A stretch of DNA of 64,000 nt from contig NZ_VIWW01000001.1 in assembly GCF_007829885.1 (NCBI RefSeq), forward strand, positions 1,426,001-1,490,000, read 5' to 3'. This DNA is from Streptomyces brevispora (lineage in GTDB: Bacteria; Actinomycetota; Actinomycetes; Streptomycetales; Streptomycetaceae). Both the position numbers and the translations under genes were made by a program. The notes beneath the pieces were generated by a model, which saw nothing but the letters and a program-made list of their open reading frames with translations, was not told where the DNA came from and ran no database searches. This document shows positions 45,954 to 54,345 of the stretch, piece by piece (position 1 is the stretch's first letter; each line of letters starts with the position of its first letter).

Positions 45954-46569
45954 CGCCTCCGTCCCTCCCGTCAGACCAGACGCTAGACGACACCTCCCCT
46001 GTTACCAGAGGGATTTGACAAAGCGCGGCGCGGCCCTCGAAGTGCATCTTCCGCTGAAGGAACGAGGACTCTGGCAAGCGCAGCCACGTCGAGCTGAGGA
46101 AGGCTCTCGGCGTGAGTGCACAGATGCCGTGCCCCGGAACGCAGCACCGGGGCGAATACGCTCTCTCCGGCCGGGCGGGACTCCAGCCGGTGATGGGCGC
46201 GGGCGGCCGCCAGCAGCGGCCGGGCAGCCCGGAACCACGTACAGGGCGCAGGACCGGTGTGCGGTGTGCGGTGTCATGGATCTGAATGACAGAGATGTCG
46301 CCTGTGATGTCAAGGTCGCGTGTACTCCGCAAGCTGCAGAGCCTGACCCGGACGAAGGCCAGCACGCTCAGCGCCCCGGCGATGAGTGGATGCGCGAGAG
46401 CATTCAAAACAACTGTGCCCTGCGGTGAGACGTGGACCGCGGGTGCGGCGTCCATCAGGTGCGCCGCCGCATCGCACCCAGGCAAGCAGAAGCCGCCCGC
46501 TCCGGGCCGCGCCGATGCAGGCGGTGTCTCCTGGCAGACCGGGCACGGCAGGGAGCGGGGACGTCATGC
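45954..46569. other. No gene recognised
   Basis: Open frames exist on both strands, but none has family features, a convincing ribosome site or consistent third-position GC bias. The stretch 45378-45731 is likewise empty of recognisable features. This is probably decayed DNA between the SUKH gene and repeat c. Confidence 0.5.
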
Positions 46570-46960
46570 GATGTGGCGGGTTGTGGACGGAGCGCGAAGC
46601 CTCCCTCGGCGGCCGTGGGACCGCGCCACGACGCTCTCTAAGGAAACCGCCGTAAAAGACCAGGTCAGACGCCCCTGAAGTGCGCTGACACGCTGCGACA
46701 GCGGGTCAGTACCGCACGGTGCGCGGCCAGTACCGCACGGAAAACAGCCGGGCAATCCACGTTTCCGCAGGTCAGAACGTTTCCGCAGGGTAAAACTGGT
46801 GGGGCGGGTGGGACTCGAACCCATAAGAGTGACGCCTCTCACCTGCGACGATGCCGAAACAACGGACATAGCCACCCGTTTCCATCCGGCTGTATCCCCC
46901 TCGATCCGGCATGAACGGGGGACCGTGCAGCGTTCGCTGCACCAGTCCTTCTTCACTTCA
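46570..46960. repeat. tRNA-3'-end repeat, copy c
   Basis: Left flank cggccgtgggaccgcgccac, then tttccgcaggtcagaacg, core at 46800-46821 (ggggcgggtgggactcgaac), and right arm gacgcctctcacctgcgacg through ccacccgtttccatccgg. It closes the 44.8 kb catabolic unit that begins after copy b at 1974. Nothing else is seen in 46961-47187. Confidence 0.75.
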
Positions 46961-47187
46961 ACGCGACCACGGCCCCCGAGGCGTAGGGCGGAGCCACATT
47001 CGAGGGGCAACGGATCACCCGGGCTGCGGCGAGCTTCGTGAGCCCCCTGACACCGTGACCAACCCACGGCGCGGCTACGTTCCGTAGCGGACAGGCCGGC
47101 GACAAAAGCATCGGGTCGCGATGTCGCCGGGGGTGCGACGTGCGGAAGTATGCCGCTCAGGTGCGGACCAGCAGTGCGTCGCGGGCG

Positions 47188-47310
47188 ATGCCCTCCCTGC
47201 ATCAGCTCGCCGTCGGTGTGCTCCGCCTAGCAGGGCGGAACGACATCACCGAGGGCCTACGCCATCACGGACGGGATCTGACCCGGCCGCCGGCGCCCCC
47301 GGACTCACAT
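47188..47310 (+). pseudogene. ISAs1-like transposase C-terminal fragment
   Basis: MPSLHQLAVGVLRLAGRNDI then TEGLRHHGRDLTRPPAP matches the very C-terminal block of ISAs1/IS4-type transposases ('R.LAI..LR.AG..NIA..LRHHARDP.RPL'). No upstream catalytic part is present. It is a relic only. Confidence 0.55.
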
Positions 47311-47448
47311 GATCATTTCCAACCGATCGCGATAGCGACGCAGTTGTGGGGCGCCGCGGCCATGCACCATTGCGGGCCGGGGAATACGCTTCTCGAAAGT
47401 TCGGCCGCGCCTGCCCCAAGCACGGCGTCTTTCGGTTCATGGGCGTGC

Positions 47449-47668
47449 TCACTGCTCGGCAAGTCGGTAGGTGGCGCTGTCCGGGTCGATCTTCACGATG
47501 ACGCCTGTTGCGGCAAGGTCGCGGAGGGCTTTGCGGGCTCGCTTCTCTTGCTGCCGCTGGTTGCCGTCACCGTGACCGGCGTCGCGGAGCGCGGTCACGG
47601 CGCGCCGGGTGTCCCAGGTGGCCACCGAGGGCCCGGATGCGCTTCTCCAAGATCTGCGCGATGGTCAC
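47449..47668 (-). pseudogene. Small winged-helix-like gene, apparently frameshifted
   Basis: A GTG just downstream of the 105-residue gene opens VTIAQILEKRIRALGG in one frame; about 15 codons later the continuation WDTRRAVTALRDAGHGDGNQ and RKALRDLAATGVIVKIDPDS lies in another frame and ends YRLAEQ-stop at 47449. Joined, they would make a small winged-helix protein in an operon with its neighbour. A GTG at 47625 could still give a 58-residue product. A sequencing error would also explain it. Confidence 0.35.
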
Positions 47669-47679
47669 GGGCGTGGGCC

Positions 47680-47997
47680 TTATTTCTCGGCGCGGTGATA
47701 CTTGCGCTTGTGATTGGCGATGCTCTCCGCCGTTCCTCGATAGCCGGGTTCGCTGGAGCACTCGCGGCACTCCTCCCAGACGCCGGCGTCGACCGCAGCG
47801 CGGCTGACGGAGTGATGGGGCCCATAGCCGTGGGCGTGGAGGAACTCGGGCACGGAAGAGCCGTACTTGATGGCGATGACGGCGGCTTCGGCGACCTTGT
47901 CGTGGCCGGGTGCGAAGAACTTGCCGAGGCCGACTTCCTTCTCACAGCCGCACCAGCACGTGCCGGTGGGAATGAGGCGGAGCTTCTTCTCTGTCAT
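47680..47997 (-). CDS. Small cysteine-motif protein of unknown function
   Basis: 105 residues from ATG 47997. An N-terminal GTCWCGCEKEV cluster (residues 13-23) and a central EECREC pair suggest a zinc-binding site, and GKFFAPGHDKVAEAAVIAIK, followed by YGSSVPEFLHAHGYGPHHS, looks like a compact folded domain. I do not recognise the family beyond similarity to small actinomycete hypotheticals with a CxCGC start. It is preceded by an unusual set of inverted and direct repeats (48011-48063), suggesting tight regulation. Confidence 0.6.
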   Translation of the reverse strand: MTEKKLRLIPTGTCWCGCEKEVGLGKFFAPGHDKVAEAAVIAIKYGSSVPEFLHAHGYGPHHSVSRAAVDAGVWEECRECSSEPGYRGTAESIANHKRKYHRAEK

Positions 47998-48010
47998 GGG
48001 TCGAGCATGC

Positions 48011-48063
48011 CAAACCCTTGCATTGATTCCAAGGGTTTGACCCAAGGATTACCCCCAAGGGTT
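48011..48063. promoter_or_regulatory. Repeat cluster upstream of the small Cys protein
   Basis: caaaccctt (48011-48019) is repeated inverted as aagggtttg (48031-48039); cccaagg follows at 48041 and ccaagggtt at 48055-48063. Four AAGGGTT-like half-sites occur within 53 bp just upstream of the start at 47997, consistent with cooperative repressor binding. I see nothing in 48064-48367. Confidence 0.45.
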
Positions 48064-48367
48064 ACTTTGCATCCGGGACAGCAACTGCCCACATCGAGCG
48101 GGCCCTTGAACCATGAGCACCGCACCTGGACCTCACGAAGCCGGGCGGCCCAGCAGGGGGAAGTTCATCCCAGCCGTCACCTGACAGCCGAGCGCCGTCC
48201 CGATAAGGAACAGAAAGGAGAAGACCGGCAGCACTCCGGGTCCGTGGAACCCAGCAACCCGCGGCGACACGCGCCGGCGCGCCTCGAACGACCCGAGGTC
48301 GTTACGGGCGACCTGCCGAGCAGGTCAACCACCGAACTCCACTGACGGTCTCAACCAGGCCCTCGTC

Positions 48368-48499
48368 CGGTTCACCCCCGCTCGCGCGGGAAGCACGTCT
48401 GCGAGGGGAAGGCGGGGATGCCGAGGAACGGTTCACCCCCGCTCGCGCGGGAAGCACCGTCGCGAGTGCCCCGGCCCGGAGTGCCTTGACGGTTCACCC
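48368..48499 (-). CRISPR. Orphan type I-E CRISPR remnant (two full repeats, one partial)
   Basis: Identical 29-base repeats lie at 48368-48396 and 48429-48457 (cggttcaccc...gcgcgggaagcac). A third starts in exact register at 48490 but keeps only its first 10 bases. The two spacers are both 32 bases, the 61-base period typical of type I-E. Read on the minus strand the repeat ends GTGAACCG, so transcription would run leftward and the truncated repeat is at the leader side. No cas gene or leader is visible. This is an amputated array. Confidence 0.85.
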
Positions 48500-48640
48500 T
48501 TCCTGACCTGCGACTTCAGGGACGCTTTGCCGTTTCTTGACCGTCGTCTCTCCTCATCGCTACTCATGATGTCAGACGCCTGTTTGAAGTACCGGCGGTG
48601 TCAAAACCTCATAGCAACAATGCAGTTGGGGGGGGTACTC

Positions 48641-48703
48641 GTGGCGGTGCGGAGGTCGTTGACGCTGGAGGAGCGTGAGGAGATCGCGGCGGGTCGTGCA
48701 GTT
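48641..48703 (+). pseudogene. IS30-like transposase N-terminal scrap
   Basis: GTG 48641 opens VAVRRSLTLEEREEIAAGRA, similar to the first residues of IS30-family transposases (the 'LTLEEREEI..G...' helix). Similarity ends within 21 codons. Nothing else is seen to 48953. Confidence 0.4.
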
Positions 48704-48953
48704 CGGGGAGCGGCGGGCCCTGTCGTTGATGAGCGACGCGAAGGCCACGGCCAGACGGATGGCGAGCGCCGCACCTCGTCAGTTCCCGGACCAGCCAAGT
48801 ATGGAGTCATGTCAGCTCGACGGCATGGCAAGTGGGAGTACGCGCCCCACCCCAGTGCCCCCATCTCACCTGCGGTCCGCCAAAGGACCGGAGACGGGTC
48901 CCGGAGCGGGCGTGACGCCCCCGGACCCGCCCCGCCCGCTCGCGCAGGCCGCG

Positions 48954-49856
48954 TCAGCCGGCCAGCGGCAGCGCCTTCTGCGACGGCACCGCGCTCAGCA
49001 GCTCCGCTCCCACCGGCTCCCCGCTGTCCGCGTCGAGGAAACTGACGCGGACCAGGGGGTCGCCGGGGGTGTCGCGGCTGGATGTGGCGTCGAGTGCGAA
49101 CACCACGGAGACCGGCCGGACCTCCTCCGCAGTCTCGTACACACCCGAGAACTGAAGGATGCGCCAGCCGGCCTCCTCCCAGTGGTCCAGCAGAGCCGAC
49201 CGGACCACGGGTGAAGCGGCTTGCCAGGCCAGGGACGCCTCCAGCAGCTCGACGCTCGCGGCGACCGGCACCTGCTCTCCCGCCCCGGTGCCGAAGAGCG
49301 GGTGGCCGAAGACCCGCAGTCGCGCCCGGCGCAGCGGCAGCAGCCACCACCGGTCGAGATCGGCCGAGAGCGCGATCAGTACGATCGCGGCGGCGGCCAG
49401 GAATCCGAGCGACGCGGCGGGCCGCCCGGAGACGATGGACCACCAACTGCCGTGTGCCACGGCCGCCGCCACCCCGCTCACCAGCACCGTCGCGGCGCGT
49501 GCGAACGCGCGCCAGGTGATCGGGGTGTCCTCGTTCGCCGAGCAGCCGCACGAGGACTCCGGGGCGAGCGCCCGCCCGTAGCCGAGGTAGCCGAGGAACC
49601 CCGCGCCGAGAAGGGCGGCGGCCGCCCCCGGCGCCGGGTTGGCGGGTACGGCCAGCAGCCCTGCGGCGACGAGCAGTTCTGCGGCGCCGACACCGCGCAG
49701 CACCAGCACCGCTCGCTCGCTGCTGCTGAGCATGCGGGCCAGCGCCGTCTTCGGTGCCTGGAGCACGGTGCCGCGGCCGAACAGCTTGACCGCGCCGGTC
49801 CAGCCCAGCAGACCGGCAAGGACCAGCGGGGCGAGGCCCGTTGTCAGTGAGAGCAT
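48954..49856 (-). CDS. MauE/DoxX-family redox-associated membrane protein
   Basis: 300 residues. Five or so hydrophobic segments cover residues 1-175 (TGLAPLVLAGLLGWTGAVKL, GVGAAELLVAAGLLAVPANP), with the Cys pair in ESSCGCSANEDTPITWRAFA (about residue 103) typical of MauE-type proteins that support disulfide formation. The C-terminal 125 residues are soluble and unusual for the family. It is the third gene of a minus-strand operon behind a Tat-exported protein and a Cys-rich protein, so helping that protein fold its disulfides is plausible. Confidence 0.8.
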   Translation of the reverse strand: MLSLTTGLAPLVLAGLLGWTGAVKLFGRGTVLQAPKTALARMLSSSERAVLVLRGVGAAELLVAAGLLAVPANPAPGAAAALLGAGFLGYLGYGRALAPESSCGCSANEDTPITWRAFARAATVLVSGVAAAVAHGSWWSIVSGRPAASLGFLAAAAIVLIALSADLDRWWLLPLRRARLRVFGHPLFGTGAGEQVPVAASVELLEASLAWQAASPVVRSALLDHWEEAGWRILQFSGVYETAEEVRPVSVVFALDATSSRDTPGDPLVRVSFLDADSGEPVGAELLSAVPSQKALPLAG

Positions 49857-49884
49857 CTCTCCGTCCTCCTCCTCGGTCCCGCCA

Positions 49885-50508
49885 TCAGTGCCCGACCGAG
49901 ATACGGACGACGTCCACGGAGTTGTCGGACGGCCGCCAGGCCCCGAGGACCTGAGCACTCTGCCCGATGCGCAACTGGGACAGGTCGGACGTGAGCGCGC
50001 GGCCCGCGTACGAGGCGTTGGTGGCGTCCGGGAGGACGTTGCCGACGACCTCGTGCTGACCGTGGGCGAGGTGGAGCCGGTTCCTCGCGATGCCGCGGAT
50101 CTGGGTATCGAGGTTCACGATGTTCACCCACACCGCGTCGGCGGCGACCGTGCCGTCGGGCATCGGTACGCCGCGGGCGTAGAGCCCGTCACCGATCTCG
50201 ATCGCCGCGGCGGTGGTGGCACGGACCTTCCACACACTGGTCACGTTGGTCATCTGGACCCGCGCGTGGTCACCGTAGGAGCCGGCGACCTCCAGGATGC
50301 TGCCGGTGATGCCGGTGATCCGGCCCTCCACGAAGGAGGACTTCGCGATCGCGGGGTCGAGTGACGGCTCGGCGGCGAAGGCGGCGTCGGCGTCGATGCC
50401 GCCGAGCGCGGTCGCGCCGATGATCGTGGCGCCGCTGAGGGCGGCGGTGGTGAGGAAGCGACGGCGGCCCAGGCCGCGGCGGTCGTCCTGACTAGAGGTC
50501 ATTTCCAT
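49885..50508 (-). CDS. Tat-exported protein of unknown function
   Basis: 207 residues. The twin-arginine signal is clear (LGRRRFLTTAALSGATIIG at residues 13-31, cleavage after about AFAAEP). The mature part has repeated beta-strand modules: VEGRITGITGSILEVAGSYG, VWKVRATTAAAIEIGDGLYA, VWVNIVNLDTQIRGIARN, reminiscent of small DUF5666-like beta-barrel domains. It lies between the Cys-rich barrel gene (8 bp away) and the MauE-like gene (28 bp), so the three are probably one operon. Start ATG 50508 or 50502. Confidence 0.7.
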   Translation of the reverse strand: MEMTSSQDDRRGLGRRRFLTTAALSGATIIGATALGGIDADAAFAAEPSLDPAIAKSSFVEGRITGITGSILEVAGSYGDHARVQMTNVTSVWKVRATTAAAIEIGDGLYARGVPMPDGTVAADAVWVNIVNLDTQIRGIARNRLHLAHGQHEVVGNVLPDATNASYAGRALTSDLSQLRIGQSAQVLGAWRPSDNSVDVVRISVGH

Positions 50509-50516
50509 GTCTCTCC

Positions 50517-50939
50517 TCACTCGTATATGTAGACCGGCAGCTTGCCGGAGCTGAGGTTGCCGATGGCCGAGAAGGCGGCCGGGGTCAGATCCAGGACGCG
50601 GTTGGTGCGACAGGTGCCGTTGCAGCAGGCGGCCTCGCCGCACCACTCCTTGGTACGCGGTCCGCAGTCGGTGATCGTGATGCATACCGTCGCGCCGGAA
50701 CACTGGTGTCTGACGTTCATCACGGCACCGCAGCCGCGTCTGGGGATGTTCTCGCCGCACAGGTCGGGCCGGGTAATGTTCCAGCAGGCCTGTGACGCGT
50801 TGGGCCAGGCGCCGTGGTTGGCGCTCGACCGGCAGTTTCCACAGGCGCCGCCGCCGGCGCTTCCACACGGTCCCCACGAGGATCCGCAACAGAACCAGCT
50901 CGTTTCACCAGCCCACAGGCTGGTCGATCCGCATGCCAT
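50517..50939 (-). CDS. Cysteine-rich barwin/expansin-like (double-psi beta-barrel) protein
   Basis: 140 residues with more than 15 cysteines. An N-terminal Cys/Gly/Ser/Trp-rich tail (SWFCCGSSWGPCGSAGGGAC) precedes a barrel-like domain: VRHQCSGATVCITITDCGPR, then DLTPAAFSAIGNLSSGK and VYIYE at the C-terminus, the 'V.VTD.CG' and 'DLS..AF..I' blocks of barwin/RlpA/expansin folds. No signal peptide is visible, so export would need a partner, possibly the adjacent Tat protein. ATG 50939 follows GAGG by 7 bases. Function unknown. Confidence 0.65.
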   Translation of the reverse strand: MACGSTSLWAGETSWFCCGSSWGPCGSAGGGACGNCRSSANHGAWPNASQACWNITRPDLCGENIPRRGCGAVMNVRHQCSGATVCITITDCGPRTKEWCGEAACCNGTCRTNRVLDLTPAAFSAIGNLSSGKLPVYIYE

Positions 50940-51304
50940 AGTGCCGCCTCTCTCAGTTGGATTGACGAGTTCATGTCAAATGCAGAAGTCGTGCTCGGAG
51001 CAACCCCATGATGCTGATGTCTACGCGCGTTGGCTAGAGGGCGCCTCAAGAGCCTGCCGGGACGCTCCCCACGGGCGGCCACGGTCCGGCACGCACACTT
51101 GTCGCGCCGTCGGGAGCCGGTACCGGGCTCGCCGGGAGCCGACGCCGGGTACCGCAGGAGGGGCTGATCCATACCGGGCGGGCCGGGGCTCGTTCGCCCC
51201 GAGGGGCCGGAACCGCCGAAGGCCCCCGCGCAGTGGTGTCAGCGAGAGGTCCGGGGCGCTGCGCCGCACTCACCGGGGGACGCCGACCGGCAGTCACCTG
51301 CGTC
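50940..51304. other. No gene recognised
   Basis: The stretch between the Cys-rich gene and repeat d has only random open frames. The stretch 51498-51905 after repeat d is likewise without a recognisable gene. Confidence 0.5.
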
Positions 51305-51497
51305 ACGGCGAGTGGAAACGTTCCTGCCTGGGCAACGATTGGTGGGGCGGGTGGGACTCGAACCCATAAGCGTGACACGCCTCTCACCTGCAACGATGGC
51401 GAAACAACGGACATAGTCACCCGTTTCCATCCGGCTGCGTCCCCCTCGATCCCGCTCGGATGGGGATCGGTTAGGCGTTCGCCACACCACCCGTTCT
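51305..51497. repeat. tRNA-3'-end repeat, copy d
   Basis: Short left flank (ggaaacgttcctgcctgggc), core at 51343-51362, right arm from acgcctctcacctgcaacga through ccacccgtttccatccggct to ggttaggcgttcgccacacc at 51470-51490. The right arm is nearly identical to copy e. The left flank is shorter than in the other copies. Confidence 0.75.
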
Positions 51498-51905
51498 CCG
51501 TCGCGTACGCGCCTGCTTCCGAGGTGCACGACGAGAATCTCACCTTGCAGCACTATCGGATCGTCTCCGCAAAGCGGTCGGCCGAGCTGTCCCTCTTGAC
51601 CGTAAGAGGTGACGCTCCGTAGCGAGGCGCGTCTTTGCCTGCATCCGGCGGCAGGTCCGACCGACCGGTGATGGCGCTTCGTAACCGTCCGGCGGGAGGA
51701 TCGAGGGGCGGCCTGTCCCGGTGCACCCCCGGCCCCGGCGGGTCACGCCACCACCTCTTCCTCGGGCAGATCACCCGGTGGTCGTTCGTCCCCGAGAGCG
51801 GCAACCGGGTGTGCGCGGCGGCGTCACCGCTCCCGCCGGCAGTGGCGTGCAACGCGGACCCGGGGGACGCTGAGCGGGGGGCTGGACCAGACCGAGGAGG
51901 AGCAC

Positions 51906-52265
51906 ATGGCCGATGAGCGGATACCTGGCATCGATCCGGGCGTCCCGCCGAGCGGTGACGGCTGCGATGAGTGCCTGGCGGGCGCCGACCCCGGCTGGTG
52001 GTTCCACCTCCGCCGCTGCGCCGCCTGTGGGCACATCGGCTGCTGCGACTCCTCCCCGGCGCAGCACGCCACACGACACGCCCGCGAGTCCGGGCACGCC
52101 TTCCTGACCAGCTTCGAACCGGGCGAGGACTGGTTCTGGAACACCGGGACCCAGGAGTACTACGACGGCCCCGGCCTGGCCCCGCCCAGTTCCCACCCGG
52201 CCTCCCAGCCCACGCCCGGCCCTGCGGGCAGGGTGCCCAAGAACTGGGAACAGCTGCTGCACTAA
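51906..52265 (+). CDS. UBP-type zinc-finger protein
   Basis: 119 residues. One ZnF-UBP domain: CDECLAGADPGWWFHLRRCA (residues 20-39) and ACGHIGCCDSSPAQHATRHA provide the Cys/His zinc ligands, followed by ARESGHAFLTSFEPGEDWFW. Bacterial members are small stand-alone proteins of unclear role. The tail is Pro-rich. ATG 51906 follows GGAGGAGC. It is 61 bp before the DUF5996 gene in the same direction, perhaps an operon. Confidence 0.85.
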   Translation: MADERIPGIDPGVPPSGDGCDECLAGADPGWWFHLRRCAACGHIGCCDSSPAQHATRHARESGHAFLTSFEPGEDWFWNTGTQEYYDGPGLAPPSSHPASQPTPGPAGRVPKNWEQLLH

Positions 52266-52326
52266 CCCTGTCCGTCGTCGGCTGTCGCCTTCGGCCTGAC
52301 CCCCTCGACACACTGGGAGGCTCTCC

Positions 52327-53280
52327 GTGAGCGAATGTCGCAATGCGTGGCCGCCGCTGGTCTATGAGGATCTGGCGCCCATGGTCGGATACGTCAACCG
52401 CGTGGTACAGGTCGCAGGGAAGTACACCCTCGACGAGCCCTTCGAAGTCGGCTGGGGAAACATTGTCCTCGACGTCACCCCCCGCGGGCTCAGGACACCG
52501 ACGTTGCGGCAGCGAGGGGTGACCTTCTCGGTGCATTACCGCCTGCTCGACGGCGACGTGGTCATCGAGTCCGACGCGGGCTCACGGGCGGTGCACTTGT
52601 CAAAGGGATCAGTCGCCACGTTCTATGGGGCGTTCTGCGACGCGGCGGCCGAGCTGGGCATACACCGGCCGCGTACCTTGCTGATCTGCGAGATTCCAGA
52701 TTGCGCGCCGACTTTCGAGGACGATCACGTCGAACGCAGCTGGGATCCTGGCGCGGCTCGGCTGATGTGGGAAGCGTTGAACCTCACCGCCGACGGGCTC
52801 GAAACGTGGCAGGCGTCCTTCCTCGGGCACCGCCCCCGGGTCGGTGTGATGTGGGGCGGCTTCGACCTGTCCGCCACGCGGCACCGGGTGCAGCCCACTG
52901 AGCCACCGCCCGATCGTCCGACGTTTATGCAGAACGCCCAGCTCGAGGGGTATGTGGCGGTGGGGTTTTCCTTCGGTGCTGCAACGGCGCCCAGCGCCGG
53001 TGTGTACGCCTACATCTGGCCGCAGCCGGACGGTCTTGAAGGCCGGTCCTGGGGTGTCGACGGCGCGTTCTGGAATGCCGATGCCGGTCTGGTTCTTCTG
53101 CCGTGGGACAAACTCAGGGAGAGTACCGACCCGCATCAGGCGATCGTGGCGTTTGGTGACGCCGTCTACGACGCCGCTGTGGAGCTGGCAGGCTGGCCGT
53201 CCGACCTCATCGCGCCCCGCGTCGACGGTTGGTACATGAGTAGGACAGCGCCGGAGGTTGTTCGGGCCCAGCACCACTGA
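52327..53280 (+). CDS. DUF5996 family protein
   Basis: 317 residues from GTG 52327 behind GGGAGG. The family start WPPLVYEDLAPMVGYVNRVV and FEVGWGNIVLDVTPRGLRTP is clear, and LMWEALNLTADGLETWQASF with the later HRPRVGVMWGGFDLSATRHR is also typical. DUF5996 proteins are of unknown function; they have a two-halved fold with conserved W and H residues. The length is normal and the frame is clean. Confidence 0.8.
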   Translation: MSECRNAWPPLVYEDLAPMVGYVNRVVQVAGKYTLDEPFEVGWGNIVLDVTPRGLRTPTLRQRGVTFSVHYRLLDGDVVIESDAGSRAVHLSKGSVATFYGAFCDAAAELGIHRPRTLLICEIPDCAPTFEDDHVERSWDPGAARLMWEALNLTADGLETWQASFLGHRPRVGVMWGGFDLSATRHRVQPTEPPPDRPTFMQNAQLEGYVAVGFSFGAATAPSAGVYAYIWPQPDGLEGRSWGVDGAFWNADAGLVLLPWDKLRESTDPHQAIVAFGDAVYDAAVELAGWPSDLIAPRVDGWYMSRTAPEVVRAQHH

Positions 53281-53345
53281 GCTCAGTCACCCCGCTTCGG
53301 GTATGAAGGCAACCACTGTGGTAGCCAGCGAACCCGACCTGAGGC

Positions 53346-53967
53346 GGGACTGTAAAACGTTCGGTGTAACTCCCGATCATGGAAGATGCATCGATGACCA
53401 GCAACAACGTGACCGAGGTCGAGACTGTCGAGCCGTCTGAGGCGGGGCCGGCGAAGTCTGTGGACGACCGGCTGATTGACGAGCTGGTGGGCCGGGCTCA
53501 GGCCGAGGGCTTGCAACTGACCGGCGAGGGCGGGCTGCTCCAGCAGCTGACCAAGCGGCTCCTGGAGTCGGCCCTCGAGCGGTTCGCCGAGTTCGCCGAC
53601 GCGTGGGGCCGAAAGTATCCGGCGATCGTCCGGCTCTGGGAGAACGCGTGGGAGGAGTTCACCCCGTTCCTTCGCTTCGACACCGAGATCCGCCGCATCG
53701 TCTGCACAACGAACGCGATCGAGTCCGTCAACGCCAGGATCCGGCGGGCGGTCAAGGCCCGCGGACACTTCCCGAACGAGCAAGCCGCCTTGAAGTGCGT
53801 CTACATGGCGATCATGTCGTTGGACCCGACCGGCAAGGGCCAGGCCCGCTGGACCATGCGCTGGAAGACAGCCTTGAACGCCTTCGACATCACCTTTGAC
53901 GGCCGACTTTCCGCGGCCCGTCAGTAACCCTCAACAACCCGAGTTACACCGCTCGTTTGACAGACCC
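53346..53967 (+). mobile_element. Internally deleted IS256-family element with both inverted repeats
   Basis: Imperfect 27-base terminal inverted repeats (53346-53372 gggactgtaaaacgttcggt.., and 53941-53967) enclose 622 bp, less than half a normal IS256 element. The single frame inside joins the N- and C-termini of the transposase. It could still be moved in trans by a full-length relative. No 8-bp target duplication was established. Confidence 0.75.
53379..53927 (+). pseudogene. IS256 transposase, in-frame internal deletion
   Basis: 182 residues. The first about 67 (DDRLIDELVGRAQAEGLQLT, GEGGLLQQLTKRLLESALE) are the transposase N-terminus. They jump to ERFAEFADAWGRKYPAIVRL and IRRIVCTTNAIESVNARIRR, the C-terminal block with the last catalytic Glu region. 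Roughly 230 residues, with the two catalytic Asp, are missing, yet the frame is kept, so a DNA-binding fragment without catalytic power may be made. Confidence 0.75.
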
Positions 53968-53984
53968 GTATTCGAGGGTGGGGC

Positions 53985-54107
53985 CTGACCGCTGAGCGTC
54001 GGGCGTTTCGTGAGGAGATCCGGCTTCAGGCCGGGCAGCGGTTCGCGGCGGGTGAGAAGACCTCGGTGATCGCGAAGGACTTGCGAGTGAGCGTGCGGTC
54101 GGTGGAG
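53985..54107 (+). pseudogene. IS630-like transposase N-terminal fragment
   Basis: LTAERRAFREEIRLQAGQRF followed by AAGEKTSVIAKDLRVSVRSV is the helix-turn-helix start of IS630-type transposases; the frame then breaks. It directly abuts the IS256 right end. Confidence 0.5.
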
Positions 54108-54192
54108 AGAGAACCCTCCTCCAGCTCGCGAGCCTTCTTCCGCAGGGCGGCGTTCTCCGCCTCCAGGTCCTCCGTCCCGCCCGATGTGATCG
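54108..54192 (-). pseudogene. IS3 OrfA-like fragment
   Basis: The minus strand reads GGTEDLEAENAALRKKAREL, an OrfA zipper-like segment. It is only about 25 codons, joined to other scraps on both sides. Confidence 0.35.
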
Positions 54193-54225
54193 AGCGCGGT
54201 CCCGGCAAGATCACCGTTGGACAGC

Positions 54226-54345
54226 GGTCAAGCGCGGACGTCTCGCTGCTGCACCTCCTTGAGGGCACCGCCAGCGTGTTGACGTCGTTGTCCACGTGGA
54301 GCACGGTGTGACCGTGGTGGACCGCTGTCGCACACACCACAAGGT
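54226..54345 (-). pseudogene. vapC 3' fragment
   Basis: Nearly identical to the 3' part of the vapC at 969-1376 (gtccacgtggagcacggtgt and gtggaccgctgtcgcacaca), encoding VCATAVHHGHTVLHVDND. The 5' part is replaced by hydrolase-fragment DNA. It shows exchange or shared ancestry between units 1 and 4. Confidence 0.7.

Noticed and set aside
45334..46485. A 383-codon minus-strand frame
   Set aside because: No family features or ribosome site; overlaps the SUKH start and an HNH-like scrap in another frame. It was kept only as unassigned DNA.
46920..46945. Hairpin gtgcagcgttcgctgcac as terminator or operator
   Set aside because: It lies in decayed repeat DNA with no adjacent gene end; a variant occurs near copy e, so it is simply part of the repeat.
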